From the NCBI GenBank assembly GCA_030765455.1, contig JAVCCM010000040.1, positions 1 through 64,000 of the forward strand: a DNA stretch of 64,000 nucleotides. The letters are read 5' to 3'. Position numbers and translations under genes: made by a program. The stretch's first letter is position 1, and every line of letters begins with the position of its first letter. The notes under the pieces were generated by a model, which saw only the letters and a program-made list of their open reading frames with translations, did not search any database and was not told the DNA's origin. This document shows positions 8,393-18,385 of this stretch, piece by piece. The DNA comes from Candidatus Electryonea clarkiae. Lineage in GTDB: Bacteria > Electryoneota > Electryoneia > Electryoneales > Electryoneaceae.

Positions 8393-11383
8393 CTACTTCG
8401 TCCAATCTTTAAGTTGATCTGCTGCTTTTTTGTCCCTTGGGTTTTGCATCACCCAATCTTTAAGCAAAGCCACCGCGTTAGGAGTATCATTGAGTGCAGT
8501 ATAAACTTGCAGCAAACCACCCTTAGCCGCTCCGTCATTTGGATTGGTAGCGGCAAGCGCTTTATAGATACTTTTGGCTTCTTCATATTTTTTCTGTTCA
8601 AAATAATAAGTTGCGAGATTGATTTGCTGTTGATTGGTCAACCCCGGCATGGCGCTGATCCTGTCCAGGATTTCACTAAGCTCGTCTTCCATCTTCGATT
8701 GGTCATAAATTGCCGCAATGTTCAAGAGTTGATCAACCGTCGGATTCTCACCGAGGGTTTCTTCCATCAATTGTTTCCCAAGCTCTTTGTCTTCGCTGTA
8801 TTCAAAAATGTAGTACGCTGCCTGTAATTTGTCATTCATAGTAGTTCCGGGTAGGCTCAAGGATCTTTCAAATCGTTTGACTGCCTCAGCCGGTCTTCCT
8901 ACTTCCGAATAGATTCGTCCCATCTGGAGGAGAATCTCGCGGTTGGTTAGCGGAATAACTTCTTCCGGTATAACTTCATCCATCAGGAGCAATGTGTACT
9001 GCGCCTTTTCATAAGCAGAGAGTTCCTCAAATCTTTCCTTCCATTCCTCTTCTGGTACGCCGCTTGGCGCTTTTTGTGCAGGCGTTCTTGCTTTTGAATA
9101 GTAATTGTAAACAAGCTGGAGGAAGCCGCTTCTGTAGTTCTGGAGCAGTTTTAAAACATTTGGATAAAGGAATACATCAGGGTTATCAAGATTTCTATAG
9201 TTATCCCTGTAAGTTTCAAATAAGTGTTTCCGCATCAGTTTTTCATTGATTTCACGGCGCTGTTTTTTGGGATGCACACTGAATGCAAGTCCGTCCATCA
9301 GCATGAATGGTTTTAAACCAATCAGGTTCGAAGATGAAACTGTTACCGCGAAATAAACCGGTCTTTCCCATTTAGCCTCCTCAAGTATATGGAGGATCAT
9401 TATATCCTGGACACGAAGGAAATTATTAGTCCCGCGTTTTTCTCCTGGCTGCCCTGTATTAATGAACATAGTCGCCGGAACTTTCCATGTCATTTGCCGG
9501 CTATCAGGAGTTGAAATTGACCATTCCTGTTTACCGGGAGGCCAATACCGCATCAACAAAGCCTGGTCAGTACGTCCGCAGAGCTTTTCGTCGATGAATT
9601 GGTCTGATAATGAAATTGGTACCTTAGGCTCCATATCTCGGAGTTGTTTGATATACCAGTCGGTATTCAATAGACTAAGATTGACAACACGAACGTCTCT
9701 TCTTATTCCTTCAACCACCTGGAGATACCATAGCGGGAAAGTGTCATTGTCGCCATTTGTGAAGATGATAGAGTTGGGTTCACAGGTTTCCAGCATATTA
9801 TGTGAATAATCCCAGGCAACGAAATTCCCCTTACGATCATGGGAATGATAGCCTTGAATGATCATGTTCAATGGAATCAGAGCGCCGCATAGCCCAACCA
9901 TACCATAGGCGAACAATTTTCGTACTTTCTCGCCTTTATTCTTTAGGTAATCTTCTACGGTTTCGAAGAGAGCTACTACTCCCATCCCGATCCAGAGAGC
10001 AACAGCGAAATAGCTGCCTACATAAGCGTAATCCCTCTCGCGGGGTTGGGGATCATCCTGATTGAGATAAGCAAGGATAGCGAAACCTGTCATTACGAAC
10101 AGCATAAAGATACCGAATGCCCTTTTATGGTCACGCCGGAAATGCCAGTATAATCCAATTGCAGCGAAAACAAATGGAAATATGAACGGTTGCCCTCTTT
10201 CACCTATGAAGAATTGCCACGATAGATAGCGCAGATACATTTTCTTGATCTGGTATTCCCACACCGGAGCTTTGCGTTCAAAAATATTGAACCGGATTAC
10301 CTTGTTTGGAGTGAGACGGATGAATTTCCCGCCATTGCGTTGGACTCGCTCACCAATAGAGACGCTTAGATTCTGCATTTCTATTGGACCGGATGATCCG
10401 TACTGTTCACGATTGAGGTAACTTATCAGGTTCTCAACTGTATCAGGTTGGTTTTCGTTTATTTCCGGTTTCTGGTTTGACCTGATGTAAATTACGGTAT
10501 AAGTAGAATATCCTACCATTACAAGGAGAACGCTTGAGAATAGCAGCGCTATCACATTATGACGATTATATACTGCCCAGATAAATATGCCCAGGCATAC
10601 CAATACAGCAAATACAAGGGCGAACATCCCTTTTTCGATCAGATTCGGGATACCCGCGACGATTCCGGGATACACAATCAGGATTGCGAGAAATGATGCA
10701 CCGAAAGCTACCCAGAAACCTTTCCAGGTAAATTCATATTTCTGGAAGTAAATCAATAAGACTATTGGACATAACGCCAGTATGTTCAATAAATGAACAC
10801 CGGTGGAAAGTCCAACTATATATGCAATCAGCAGTAAATATTTCAGTGAAGATTTTTTTTCGGAGTTATCCATCCATTTCACCGCCAGCCAGACAACGAG
10901 TGCGGTGAACAACATGCTGATAGCATATACCTCCGCTTCGACAGCATTAAACCACTGACTGTGAGATGCTGCAAATGCTAATGCCCCGATAGCTGACGAT
11001 CCGTACACTAATACTTTGTCAGCAACTTTGTGCTCAGGACCTCTCCATCTCCTGATCAGGCGTACGACAATCAGGTATGCAAATAGAACCGACAATGCGC
11101 TTACCAATGCAGAAATGGCATTTACCCGGAATCCTACATCCGGATGAAAGGGAAGCATGGAAAAGACTCTTCCGATCAGGAGGAAAAAAGGCGCTCCCGG
11201 TGGGTGGGGAACACCCATAGAAAACGAACATGCAATAAATTCACCGCAGTCCCAGAATGATGTTGTCGGTGCAACTGTACTGAAATATAATACAAGCGCT
11301 GATAACAACACTCCAGCAGCGACATAATGGTGTATTCGAAGGTCCGGCATATCCCCGGAAGTCAACTTTTCAGTGTGGTTCAC
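8393..11383 (-). CDS. DUF2723 membrane protein with C-terminal TPRs (TMEM260-like)
   Basis: This is a protein of about 996 residues. The N-terminal half carries ten or more membrane spans. It contains the DUF2723 core: PTTSFWDCGEFIA followed by GVPHPPGAPFFLLIGR, resembling acidic catalytic loops of GT-C glycosyltransferases. A large soluble part follows, with a DND...PLWY segment, and the last 170 residues form TPR repeats. The human relative TMEM260 is a protein O-mannosyltransferase; bacterial members are uncharacterised. By analogy it may glycosylate exported proteins from a lipid-linked sugar. I prefer the GTG at 11383, since GGAG lies eight bases before it, over the TTG at 11389 or the ATG at 11350. 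Confidence 0.85.
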   Translation of the reverse strand: MNHTEKLTSGDMPDLRIHHYVAAGVLLSALVLYFSTVAPTTSFWDCGEFIACSFSMGVPHPPGAPFFLLIGRVFSMLPFHPDVGFRVNAISALVSALSVLFAYLIVVRLIRRWRGPEHKVADKVLVYGSSAIGALAFAASHSQWFNAVEAEVYAISMLFTALVVWLAVKWMDNSEKKSSLKYLLLIAYIVGLSTGVHLLNILALCPIVLLIYFQKYEFTWKGFWVAFGASFLAILIVYPGIVAGIPNLIEKGMFALVFAVLVCLGIFIWAVYNRHNVIALLFSSVLLVMVGYSTYTVIYIRSNQKPEINENQPDTVENLISYLNREQYGSSGPIEMQNLSVSIGERVQRNGGKFIRLTPNKVIRFNIFERKAPVWEYQIKKMYLRYLSWQFFIGERGQPFIFPFVFAAIGLYWHFRRDHKRAFGIFMLFVMTGFAILAYLNQDDPQPRERDYAYVGSYFAVALWIGMGVVALFETVEDYLKNKGEKVRKLFAYGMVGLCGALIPLNMIIQGYHSHDRKGNFVAWDYSHNMLETCEPNSIIFTNGDNDTFPLWYLQVVEGIRRDVRVVNLSLLNTDWYIKQLRDMEPKVPISLSDQFIDEKLCGRTDQALLMRYWPPGKQEWSISTPDSRQMTWKVPATMFINTGQPGEKRGTNNFLRVQDIMILHILEEAKWERPVYFAVTVSSSNLIGLKPFMLMDGLAFSVHPKKQRREINEKLMRKHLFETYRDNYRNLDNPDVFLYPNVLKLLQNYRSGFLQLVYNYYSKARTPAQKAPSGVPEEEWKERFEELSAYEKAQYTLLLMDEVIPEEVIPLTNREILLQMGRIYSEVGRPAEAVKRFERSLSLPGTTMNDKLQAAYYIFEYSEDKELGKQLMEETLGENPTVDQLLNIAAIYDQSKMEDELSEILDRISAMPGLTNQQQINLATYYFEQKKYEEAKSIYKALAATNPNDGAAKGGLLQVYTALNDTPNAVALLKDWVMQNPRDKKAADQLKDWTK

Positions 11384-11584
11384 AATCAATGCTCCATCAA
11401 TTCATAAAATAAACCGAAATATTATATTTTTCAGTACCCGGTAGCAAGCCTTAAATTTCGCGAAAAAGTCATTGAGTCAGTAATATAGTGTTTTATTGTG
11501 TCCGTTTGATTACATTACGGTAAGTGGAGTTTGATAGTTCCACAATTTCGAGATTATTAATAATTGCATAAACAGGAATTTGAA
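11384..11584. promoter_or_regulatory. Divergent intergenic region
   Basis: About 200 AT-rich bases separate the divergent DUF2723 and M28 peptidase genes, so promoters for both must lie here or very near. I see no convincing -35/-10 pair and no operator-like palindrome. Only the AGGAATTTGAA ribosome site before 11585 is clear. Confidence 0.4.
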
Positions 11585-13687
11585 ATGTTTGGACGATTAG
11601 TGATTAGATGGTTTATTGGATTTTTATTCATATTCATTTTTTCTTCTGAAATAATTGCGCAATATGGTACAATCCAGGGAACCTTAGTTGATGCTGAAAC
11701 AGGTTTTTCAGTAATTGGGGCAAATGTTATTCTACAGGGTACAAAAGTGGGAGCAGCAACTGATTTGCAGGGCAATTTTCTAATCAACAACATTTCACCC
11801 GGTATATACTCAATTAGTATAACTACCTTGGATTTCCGACAAAAGATAATTCATGATATTATGATTTCAGCAGGTGAAACCTATTTGTTAAAAGAGATTA
11901 GGATATGGCCTAAAGCTTCCTACAGTATTCGTTTAGAAGCCGATTTATTAAAACATATTGCTTTCTTGGCAAACGATACTAGGGATGGTAGAGGAATTGG
12001 AACATTTGGATTGATACAATCTGCAAATTATATAGGAATGAATTTCCGAACCTCAGGATTAACTCCATTATTTGGAGATGAATATGTGCAAAGGTTTGAG
12101 ATGAACTGGGGTATTGAAATTCTTAAACTGAATTATCTCGCATCTGGAAATGACACGCTCAAAGTCGGTGAAGAAATCCAACCACTTGGTTTTACCGGGA
12201 TTGGAAAAATTACGTCTCCTGTGGTTTTTGTTGGATATGGAATAACTGCAACTGAATATAATTATGACGATTATGAAAAGATTGACGCAGAAGGAAAAAT
12301 CGTAATCGTAATGGAGGGTGAACCTGCCTCAGATAATCCCGAAAGCAGGTTTGAAGGAAAGATGGTGACTCAATACGCTGTCCTCCGTAACAAGGCAATA
12401 AACGCCAAAGTTCACGGCGCCGCAGGTATTATTATTGTAAAAGGACCGGTTACCGATCCTGATAACATGAATGAACTTCCCGAATTGAGAAAGAAAGAAC
12501 CTTATATTAATGTAGGTATCCCCGCGATGTTCGTAACCAACCGGGGAATTAAGCGGATTCTTCCTGATCTGAATTTATCCAACGCTCAACGTTCCATAGA
12601 TATTAATGAGATGCCTCGCAGTATGCCTGTGGGAAAAGAACCGGTTACACTTACTGTTGATGTAAATCGAAGTAAAGTTCCGGTAATGAATGTTGGGGCG
12701 AAAATCGAGGGTGATGAACGCGTTATTGTTATAGGCGCTCATTATGATCATCTCGGATATGGGCAGGAGGGTTCGACTGAACCGGGATCGAAGGAGGTGC
12801 ATAACGGAGCAGATGATAACGCCAGCGGTGTGGCTGTGATGCTTGAGCTTGCGAAACGCTTTGCTGATAATGGTACCCCCGGTCCGACGCTTTGGTTTGT
12901 GGCTTTTACCGGTGAGGAAGTTGGACTAGTAGGATCGTCACACTTTGTAAATAATCCACCTGAACCTTTGGATAATGTCATCTTCATGCTGAATCTCGAT
13001 ATGATAGGGAGGATGCAGGACAATAAGCTTACCGGACTTGGAGTTAACAGCGCCATTGGATTGAGAGAGGTTGCTAATAAAGCAGTACCGACAATTCCCA
13101 TTGATGCTTTTCCGCCTGTTTATGCGATTGATTTAACGCTTGCGGGTGATGGTTATGGACCATCGGATCAGATGTCCTTCTATCCTCTTGGGATTCCAGT
13201 ATTACATCTGTTTACTTCGCCACATTTTGATTATCACAGTCCTCGAGATGATACTGACATGATAAATGGTAAAGGTCTTGGACTGGTATTCACTTATTGT
13301 CTCAATTTGATTAAAGAAATTTCCGACGAAAAAACTGAACTTGTTTGGCAACAGAAAGCTCCACCGGAAAGAAAACAATCGGAAGGGAGCGGGAAGAGAC
13401 CATCTCTCGGGACAATTCCCGATTTTGCACAACAGGATTCTATTCGTGGGGTCAGGATCCAGGGAGTCCGTCCCGGTTCGTCAGCGGATAATGCCGGATT
13501 GCAGGGTGGTGATATCTTGGTAAAGATGGAAAAAATCATTATCGACAATATCTATGATTTTGTTTTTGCACTCGATTCATATAAACCCGGTGATAAGGTT
13601 GCTATCGAATACAAGAGAGATGGCGAGGTTATTCAAACGGAAGCAATTCTTGGAAAACCAAGCAGTAGAGGTGGACCGAAGAAATAA
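11585..13687 (+). CDS. Secreted M28 zinc aminopeptidase with carboxypeptidase-regulatory, PA and PDZ domains
   Basis: The product is 700 residues from the ATG at 11585, which follows AGGAATTTGAA; the upstream ATG at 11564 would spoil the signal peptide. Domain order: signal peptide (1-26, ending IIAQ), a carboxypeptidase-regulatory-like beta domain (GTIQGTLVDAETG..., about 28-105), a PA-like insert (about 195-320), the M28 peptidase core (about 365-580) and a C-terminal PDZ domain (about 610-700). Predicted zinc ligands and catalytic residues are seen in AHYDH, GADDNASG, TGEEVG, LNLDMIGR and the late HFDYHSPRDD. It probably acts in the periplasm or outside the cell as an aminopeptidase. It has no type IX-like tail. 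Confidence 0.93.
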   Translation: MFGRLVIRWFIGFLFIFIFSSEIIAQYGTIQGTLVDAETGFSVIGANVILQGTKVGAATDLQGNFLINNISPGIYSISITTLDFRQKIIHDIMISAGETYLLKEIRIWPKASYSIRLEADLLKHIAFLANDTRDGRGIGTFGLIQSANYIGMNFRTSGLTPLFGDEYVQRFEMNWGIEILKLNYLASGNDTLKVGEEIQPLGFTGIGKITSPVVFVGYGITATEYNYDDYEKIDAEGKIVIVMEGEPASDNPESRFEGKMVTQYAVLRNKAINAKVHGAAGIIIVKGPVTDPDNMNELPELRKKEPYINVGIPAMFVTNRGIKRILPDLNLSNAQRSIDINEMPRSMPVGKEPVTLTVDVNRSKVPVMNVGAKIEGDERVIVIGAHYDHLGYGQEGSTEPGSKEVHNGADDNASGVAVMLELAKRFADNGTPGPTLWFVAFTGEEVGLVGSSHFVNNPPEPLDNVIFMLNLDMIGRMQDNKLTGLGVNSAIGLREVANKAVPTIPIDAFPPVYAIDLTLAGDGYGPSDQMSFYPLGIPVLHLFTSPHFDYHSPRDDTDMINGKGLGLVFTYCLNLIKEISDEKTELVWQQKAPPERKQSEGSGKRPSLGTIPDFAQQDSIRGVRIQGVRPGSSADNAGLQGGDILVKMEKIIIDNIYDFVFALDSYKPGDKVAIEYKRDGEVIQTEAILGKPSSRGGPKK

Positions 13688-13955
13688 CTAATAAGTTCTT
13701 TCTAATCATAATATTAGCTTCATTATTATTAGCATCTTTGCGGCTTTGCGAGAAATACTTTCTGTTGAATATATACCTTTTATTTATCATGCAAAGATGC
13801 AAATGTTCAAAAAAAAGATATTTGATAGATAAGAATTTACAGTTTCTATACAATAATATTATTTGTATAATTGCATATTCTGAAACATCGTGGATTACCA
13901 CGTGTCATATAGAAAAAACGTACTTGACTTTAAAGACACTGAAAAGCCGCACATC
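13688..13955. other. Intergenic region with a short repeat-like motif
   Basis: This stretch of 268 AT-rich bases holds no supported gene. At about 13731-13755 lies GCATCTTTGCGGCTTTGCGAGA, a motif of the GCAAAG-GCAAAG kind found as dispersed short repeats in many bacterial genomes. A degenerate reverse-oriented relative occurs near 40491-40525. Confidence 0.4.
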
Positions 13956-15293
13956 ATGAATTATAAAAAGCCTTGGAAAAGTAACAGGGGTCGTCTATTC
14001 ATCACCGGTGCAATTGCTCTTATTGCTATCATCATATTTGCTTCCTTCAGGAAAGGAGGGAGTTCAGACCTGCCCACCTACGAAGTCCAACGTGATCAAT
14101 TTGTAGTTTCGCTCACAGAAACCGGTGAGCTTCGCGCGATAAACTCTGTTGTAATCACATCTCCGCCGGTTCGTGGATCTCTACAGATTATTTATCTTGC
14201 ACCCAAAGGGGAAGAAGTGGAGGAAGGTGACTCGCTGATTGTTTTCGACGGAACCGAATGGCAGAAAAGTATTGATGAAGCACAATCGAAATTAGAAATA
14301 ACGATGGCAAGTTTTGAGAAAAGCAAAGCATCAATGGCATCGACAATGGCACAACTGGAAGCCTCATTGAAATCTTCCAAAGCGAGCTATGAAATTGCGG
14401 AATTAAGGCTTGAGCAGATGAAATTTGAGGCTGAAGTTAAAAGGCAAGAGCAGGAACTTTCATTGTTACAGTCCAAGATAAATCTCGAACAGGCGACCGC
14501 CAAGATAAAGCAGCAGAATACGATGGATAATGCTGATTTGCGTACATTAAACCTGCAAATCAAACAAGCTGAATCAAACCTGGAAAAAGCACGGCGCGAT
14601 TTTAATCGTTTGACCATTTTCGCTCCTCAGCCAGGCCTTGTGGTATATAAAAAAATCTGGAAAGGCGGCGATTTTGCTGAAATTAAAATTGGCGATACCC
14701 CCTGGCGAGGACAAGCATTAATCGAACTGCCCGATTTGTCGCTAATGGAAGTTGAGACTTCGGTAAATGAAGTGGACGTAGCCAGCGTAAAAGCAGATCA
14801 GAATGCCATAATAATCCTGGATGCTTTCCCGGATAGGGAATTTGCGGGTACCGTAGTTGAAGTATCCAACCTTGCCAGGATTGAGGACGAATCTATCGGG
14901 GAAGTAAAAGTATTCGACGTAGTAATTCATATTAACGAAAATGACCCAATCCTGAAACCCGGAATGACAGTTTCTTCAGAAATCATCATCGAATCGGTTC
15001 CAGATGTATTATCAGTTCCGATTGATGCTGTTTTCAGTGATGGAGACAAGAAAATTGTATATCGTGAAGCGATGGCTGGCTATAAGCCCTGGGTTGTAAA
15101 ACTTGGAATTCGTAACAATAATTTTGTAGTAGTTGAGGAAGGTCTTGAAGAAGGACAAATAGTTTGCCTGATAGATCCAACAAAGCCTTTTGATGCTGAA
15201 TCATGGGGAGGAGATGGATCAGCATCATCAAATAATAATGGGAATAACAAGAGTACCGGAAATAAGACTTCGACAATGATTTTGGTACAATAG
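13956..15293 (+). CDS. MacA/HlyD-type periplasmic adaptor of an efflux system
   Basis: This is a 445-residue membrane fusion protein. One N-terminal span (LFITGAIALIAIIIFASF) anchors it in the inner membrane. A biotinyl-lipoyl-like strand region follows (SPPVRGSLQIIYLAPKGEEVEEGD), then a long coiled-coil hairpin (about residues 85-220, rich in Glu, Lys, Gln and Ala), the returning lipoyl half and a beta-barrel domain with PGMTVSSEI. The start at 13956 is chosen because the longer frame adds 22 residues with no family likeness. It precedes a MacB-like permease and a TolC-like channel, giving a tripartite export system. The C-terminus ends in an Asn/Ser-rich tail. Confidence 0.88.
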   Translation: MNYKKPWKSNRGRLFITGAIALIAIIIFASFRKGGSSDLPTYEVQRDQFVVSLTETGELRAINSVVITSPPVRGSLQIIYLAPKGEEVEEGDSLIVFDGTEWQKSIDEAQSKLEITMASFEKSKASMASTMAQLEASLKSSKASYEIAELRLEQMKFEAEVKRQEQELSLLQSKINLEQATAKIKQQNTMDNADLRTLNLQIKQAESNLEKARRDFNRLTIFAPQPGLVVYKKIWKGGDFAEIKIGDTPWRGQALIELPDLSLMEVETSVNEVDVASVKADQNAIIILDAFPDREFAGTVVEVSNLARIEDESIGEVKVFDVVIHINENDPILKPGMTVSSEIIIESVPDVLSVPIDAVFSDGDKKIVYREAMAGYKPWVVKLGIRNNNFVVVEEGLEEGQIVCLIDPTKPFDAESWGGDGSASSNNNGNNKSTGNKTSTMILVQ

Positions 15294-15337
15294 AGATTAC
15301 ACGTTGATTTTGATATTCTTAAAATGTATCGTTTGGT

Positions 15338-15414
15338 GTCATTCCTGCGAAGGCAGGAATCTATTGTGTAGTAATATCAAATAGTTACTGGATTCCTGCC
15401 TTCGCAGGAATGAC
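15338..15414. repeat. Inverted pair of a palindromic repeat
   Basis: GTCATTCCTGCGAAGGCAGGAATC at 15338-15361 and its exact reverse complement at 15391-15414 flank 29 bases. Each copy also folds on itself (ATTCCTGC/GCAGGAAT). The sequence belongs to the widespread ATTCC-N-GGAAT type of short bacterial repeats; the architecture matches the pair at 8244-8335. It lies between the adaptor and permease genes and would form a strong mRNA hairpin inside the operon. Confidence 0.85.
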
Positions 15415-15468
15415 ATGGTGGGTTGATCTATCTGAACAGTTTCATCTAATTTAAACTGAAACCTGAAT

Positions 15469-16695
15469 ATGACTCTTGATGAAAACCTGAAAATAGGCCT
15501 TGATTCGCTACTGTCGCAGAAACTGCGCAGCCTTCTCACAATGTTGGGGATTATATTCGGGGTGGCGGCTGTGGTAAGTATGCAGTCTATTGGCGCTGGA
15601 GCCAAAAAAGAGCTGTTGGATGCGATCCGCCTCTTAGGAGTCAATAATATTATTGTTAAATCGTTAGAACTTGATGAAGAAGAGATTGAGAAAACCCTGA
15701 ATCGCAACCCAAAACGATTACATTATGCAGATGTTACCGCTCTTCGAGATGTTATAAGCGAAGTGCATCATATTGTACCAATCAGGCGGGAAGAAACTTC
15801 GATCAGGATGCCGGTTGAAATAAAAGCAACCCTTCTCGGAACAGAACCTGAGTATGAATATTTACAGGAATTAAAACTGGTAGAGGGCAGATTTCTGAGA
15901 TCCTCTGATAACAGGGAGAAAAAATCTGTAGCGGTTTTATCAGCAATGCTGAAAAGAGAAATATTTCCACTGGAATCAGCAGTCGGTAAACGAATAAAAG
16001 CAGGGAAGAACTGGTTTACCGTTATTGGCGTCATCCAACCACCGGGGGGAGGTGGTATTAAGGGTATAGAAGTTCGTGAGAGTGACAAAGACGTATATAT
16101 TCCTCTTGAAACCATGCAGGCTCGAATACCATTGGCAATCGGTGAAAGTCCTTTGCAGGAAATTGTTATCCAGGTAGAAAAAGAAAAAATGGTTCGTGCT
16201 ATTGCTTCAACCGCAGGGAGGATGTTGCTCAGAAGACACAAGGATGCAGTTGATGTGGAAGTGGTCGTCCCTATCGAATTATTGAAACAAAGCCAGAAAA
16301 CACAACGAATTTTCAATATTGTTATGGGAGCAATAGCATCAATATCTCTACTCGTTGGAGGAATAGGGATTATGAACATTATGCTCGCAAATGTTCTTGA
16401 AAGAACGAGGGAAATTGGGGTTCGCAGAGCGGTAGGGGCATCAAGGCGCCATATTGTCTTTCAATTTCTCCTGGAAGCAACTTTGCTTAGTATAATAGGA
16501 GGAATTATCGGTGTCATCATTGGAACACTGATGGCGTGGATAATAACTCAATACGCGGGATGGACTACTCTTGTTGGATTCGGTGCAATCGCACTTGCTT
16601 TTGGTGTTTCTGCTGCTGTTGGAATACTTTTTGGATGGTGGCCCGCTAAACGAGCCGCCGAAATGGATGTAATTAATGCATTACGATATGAGTGA
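15469..16695 (+). CDS. MacB-like ABC transporter permease (FtsX domain)
   Basis: This 408-residue permease follows the MacB plan. A first membrane span lies near residues 20-45 (LLTMLGIIFGVAAVVSM), then a periplasmic MacB core domain (about 50-275), and three C-terminal spans of the FtsX fold (about 280-400) with the conserved ERTREIGVRRAVGASRRHI loop. The fused N-terminal ATPase of true MacB is absent, and no separate ATP-binding gene lies in the operon or elsewhere in the window apart from the unrelated ABC exporters at 59063-62580. An ATPase must be supplied from another locus if the pump is active. The start follows the repeat pair and has only a weak ribosome site. Confidence 0.9.
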   Translation: MTLDENLKIGLDSLLSQKLRSLLTMLGIIFGVAAVVSMQSIGAGAKKELLDAIRLLGVNNIIVKSLELDEEEIEKTLNRNPKRLHYADVTALRDVISEVHHIVPIRREETSIRMPVEIKATLLGTEPEYEYLQELKLVEGRFLRSSDNREKKSVAVLSAMLKREIFPLESAVGKRIKAGKNWFTVIGVIQPPGGGGIKGIEVRESDKDVYIPLETMQARIPLAIGESPLQEIVIQVEKEKMVRAIASTAGRMLLRRHKDAVDVEVVVPIELLKQSQKTQRIFNIVMGAIASISLLVGGIGIMNIMLANVLERTREIGVRRAVGASRRHIVFQFLLEATLLSIIGGIIGVIIGTLMAWIITQYAGWTTLVGFGAIALAFGVSAAVGILFGWWPAKRAAEMDVINALRYE

Positions 16696-16783
16696 TTTGA
16701 ATAAAATGGAGCCCCATAGTATCTCTTTGTTTATAATACAGAAAATTGTTGAACCACATGGATGCACAGATTCAGGTAGATGA

Positions 16784-18316
16784 ATGAAAAGATACTGTCA
16801 AAATAACTTGCAATGGCTCAAATGTGTCAATGCTTTAATTATCATAATACTGATTCTTTCTGTATCACCCACAGCATTTTCTTCTCAAAAAGACACCCTC
16901 TATATTGATCTTATGACCGCATTACAAATAGCTGGCAAACAGGCTCCTGATGAATTACGTGCACAATGGAGCGAGCAATCAGCATATTTGAATTGGCGAA
17001 AAGCCCGGTCTGAATGGTTTCTGCCCCGAGTTGATCTTTCCCTTCAAACACCATCCATACAGGAGATACATGAAGAAGATTTAATATATAATGATTCAAG
17101 TGGAAACTATGACCGGATCTGGTACCGGTTTGAAGAGAGCAAATGGCTGGGAAACTTAGGTATAACGCAACCTTTGCCGACCGGGGGTAACGTTCAGGTT
17201 TACTCAACTTTATATCAACGGCTTATCAGACGTGATATTGCTGGTTTACAATATGATGAAAACGAAGTGAGCCAGGCTTATCAGGTATTGTTATCTCAGG
17301 ATCTACTTAATGGCAATCAATATAAACTTGCTGAAGAACAGGCAAAGATATCACTTGACCAGGCGAAATGGGGGGGAACATGGTCACGGAATCGACTGGC
17401 ATTTCGTATCCTAAGTTCTTATTATACCTTGTTAACTCTTGAAAGGGAACTTTTAATATCTACTGAAGATCTGGAGGCAAGCCGGGAAACTGCTCAACTT
17501 ACAAGAAGAAAGTTTGAAGCCGGATTGATTCCTCAGTCGGAAGCCCTTCAACTTGAAGTTGAAGTATTGCAAAAAGAAGCAAGCTTGACAAGGGATCAAG
17601 CGAATATAGAAACTCAACTTGATCAATTCCGAAAACTGCTTGGGCTTGACCTTGATCTGCTAATTAAAGTTACAGGCGAACCAGGTTATCGGGAAATTGA
17701 TATTGATCTCGATGAATCAATAGAAATAGCATTTAATAACAGGGTAGATCTTCGTCAATCCACCGCAGGAGTGAGGTTGGCGGAATTTGAGCTTTTAGAT
17801 ATTAAAAGGAGATACAATCCTCGCGGCACTCTTTCTGCATTTTATAATCTTGACAATCGGGAAGAGGTTTGGGAGGAAAGCTTCTCAAATAAATTTAATG
17901 ATTTTAATATTAATAGAGGGTTGGGAATATCTTTAGCTATACCGATATGGAGCGCTGGCAGGCGTTCGGCGGCTGTACAGCAATCTGAGATATCCCTGCG
18001 ACGGAGCACATTTGACAAAGAGGAAAAACGTAAAGATATAATTCTTGAGGTTCGTGAAGCTGTAAGAAATGTTGAAGAAACTAAGTTACGATATAAAACG
18101 AACTTGAAATCACTCGAGTTAGCAGAACTTTCATACGATATTACAAGAGACAGGTTTGAGAACGGACAGGTCAATGCGCGTGAGTGGATAGAAGCGCAAC
18201 TATCATTGAAGAGAAATAAAGTCAATGCATTACGGTCATTAATAGATCATACGCTTGCGGTGGCAAGTTTCAGGCTTGCCACTGGAAATGATGTAATTCA
18301 AGATATCGCAGAGTGA
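16784..18316 (+). CDS. TolC-family outer membrane efflux protein
   Basis: This 510-residue outer membrane channel subunit has a signal peptide (hydrophobic ALIIIILILSVSPTAFSS). The duplicated helical-hairpin/beta-strand layout of TolC is visible as two long coiled-coil stretches (about 170-290 and 385-500), with the typical QVxLSQDLL and GISLAIPIWSAGRRSAAVQQ strand regions. An AGGTAGATGA site lies just before the ATG. It completes the tripartite exporter with the adaptor and permease before it. Substrate unknown: MacAB-TolC systems move peptides, lipoproteins or macrolides. Confidence 0.9.
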   Translation: MKRYCQNNLQWLKCVNALIIIILILSVSPTAFSSQKDTLYIDLMTALQIAGKQAPDELRAQWSEQSAYLNWRKARSEWFLPRVDLSLQTPSIQEIHEEDLIYNDSSGNYDRIWYRFEESKWLGNLGITQPLPTGGNVQVYSTLYQRLIRRDIAGLQYDENEVSQAYQVLLSQDLLNGNQYKLAEEQAKISLDQAKWGGTWSRNRLAFRILSSYYTLLTLERELLISTEDLEASRETAQLTRRKFEAGLIPQSEALQLEVEVLQKEASLTRDQANIETQLDQFRKLLGLDLDLLIKVTGEPGYREIDIDLDESIEIAFNNRVDLRQSTAGVRLAEFELLDIKRRYNPRGTLSAFYNLDNREEVWEESFSNKFNDFNINRGLGISLAIPIWSAGRRSAAVQQSEISLRRSTFDKEEKRKDIILEVREAVRNVEETKLRYKTNLKSLELAELSYDITRDRFENGQVNAREWIEAQLSLKRNKVNALRSLIDHTLAVASFRLATGNDVIQDIAE

Positions 18317-18385
18317 GAAAGTATTGATAAATTCCGTATTCAGACCATTATTCAATGTCGATTTTAACAGTTGCTCGGAGTAGTC

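Noticed and set aside
15339..15707. Open frame of 122 codons on the minus strand before the permease gene
   Set aside because: It runs through the palindromic repeat pair and antisense to the permease start, and has low-complexity Ser/Arg-rich content with no family likeness.
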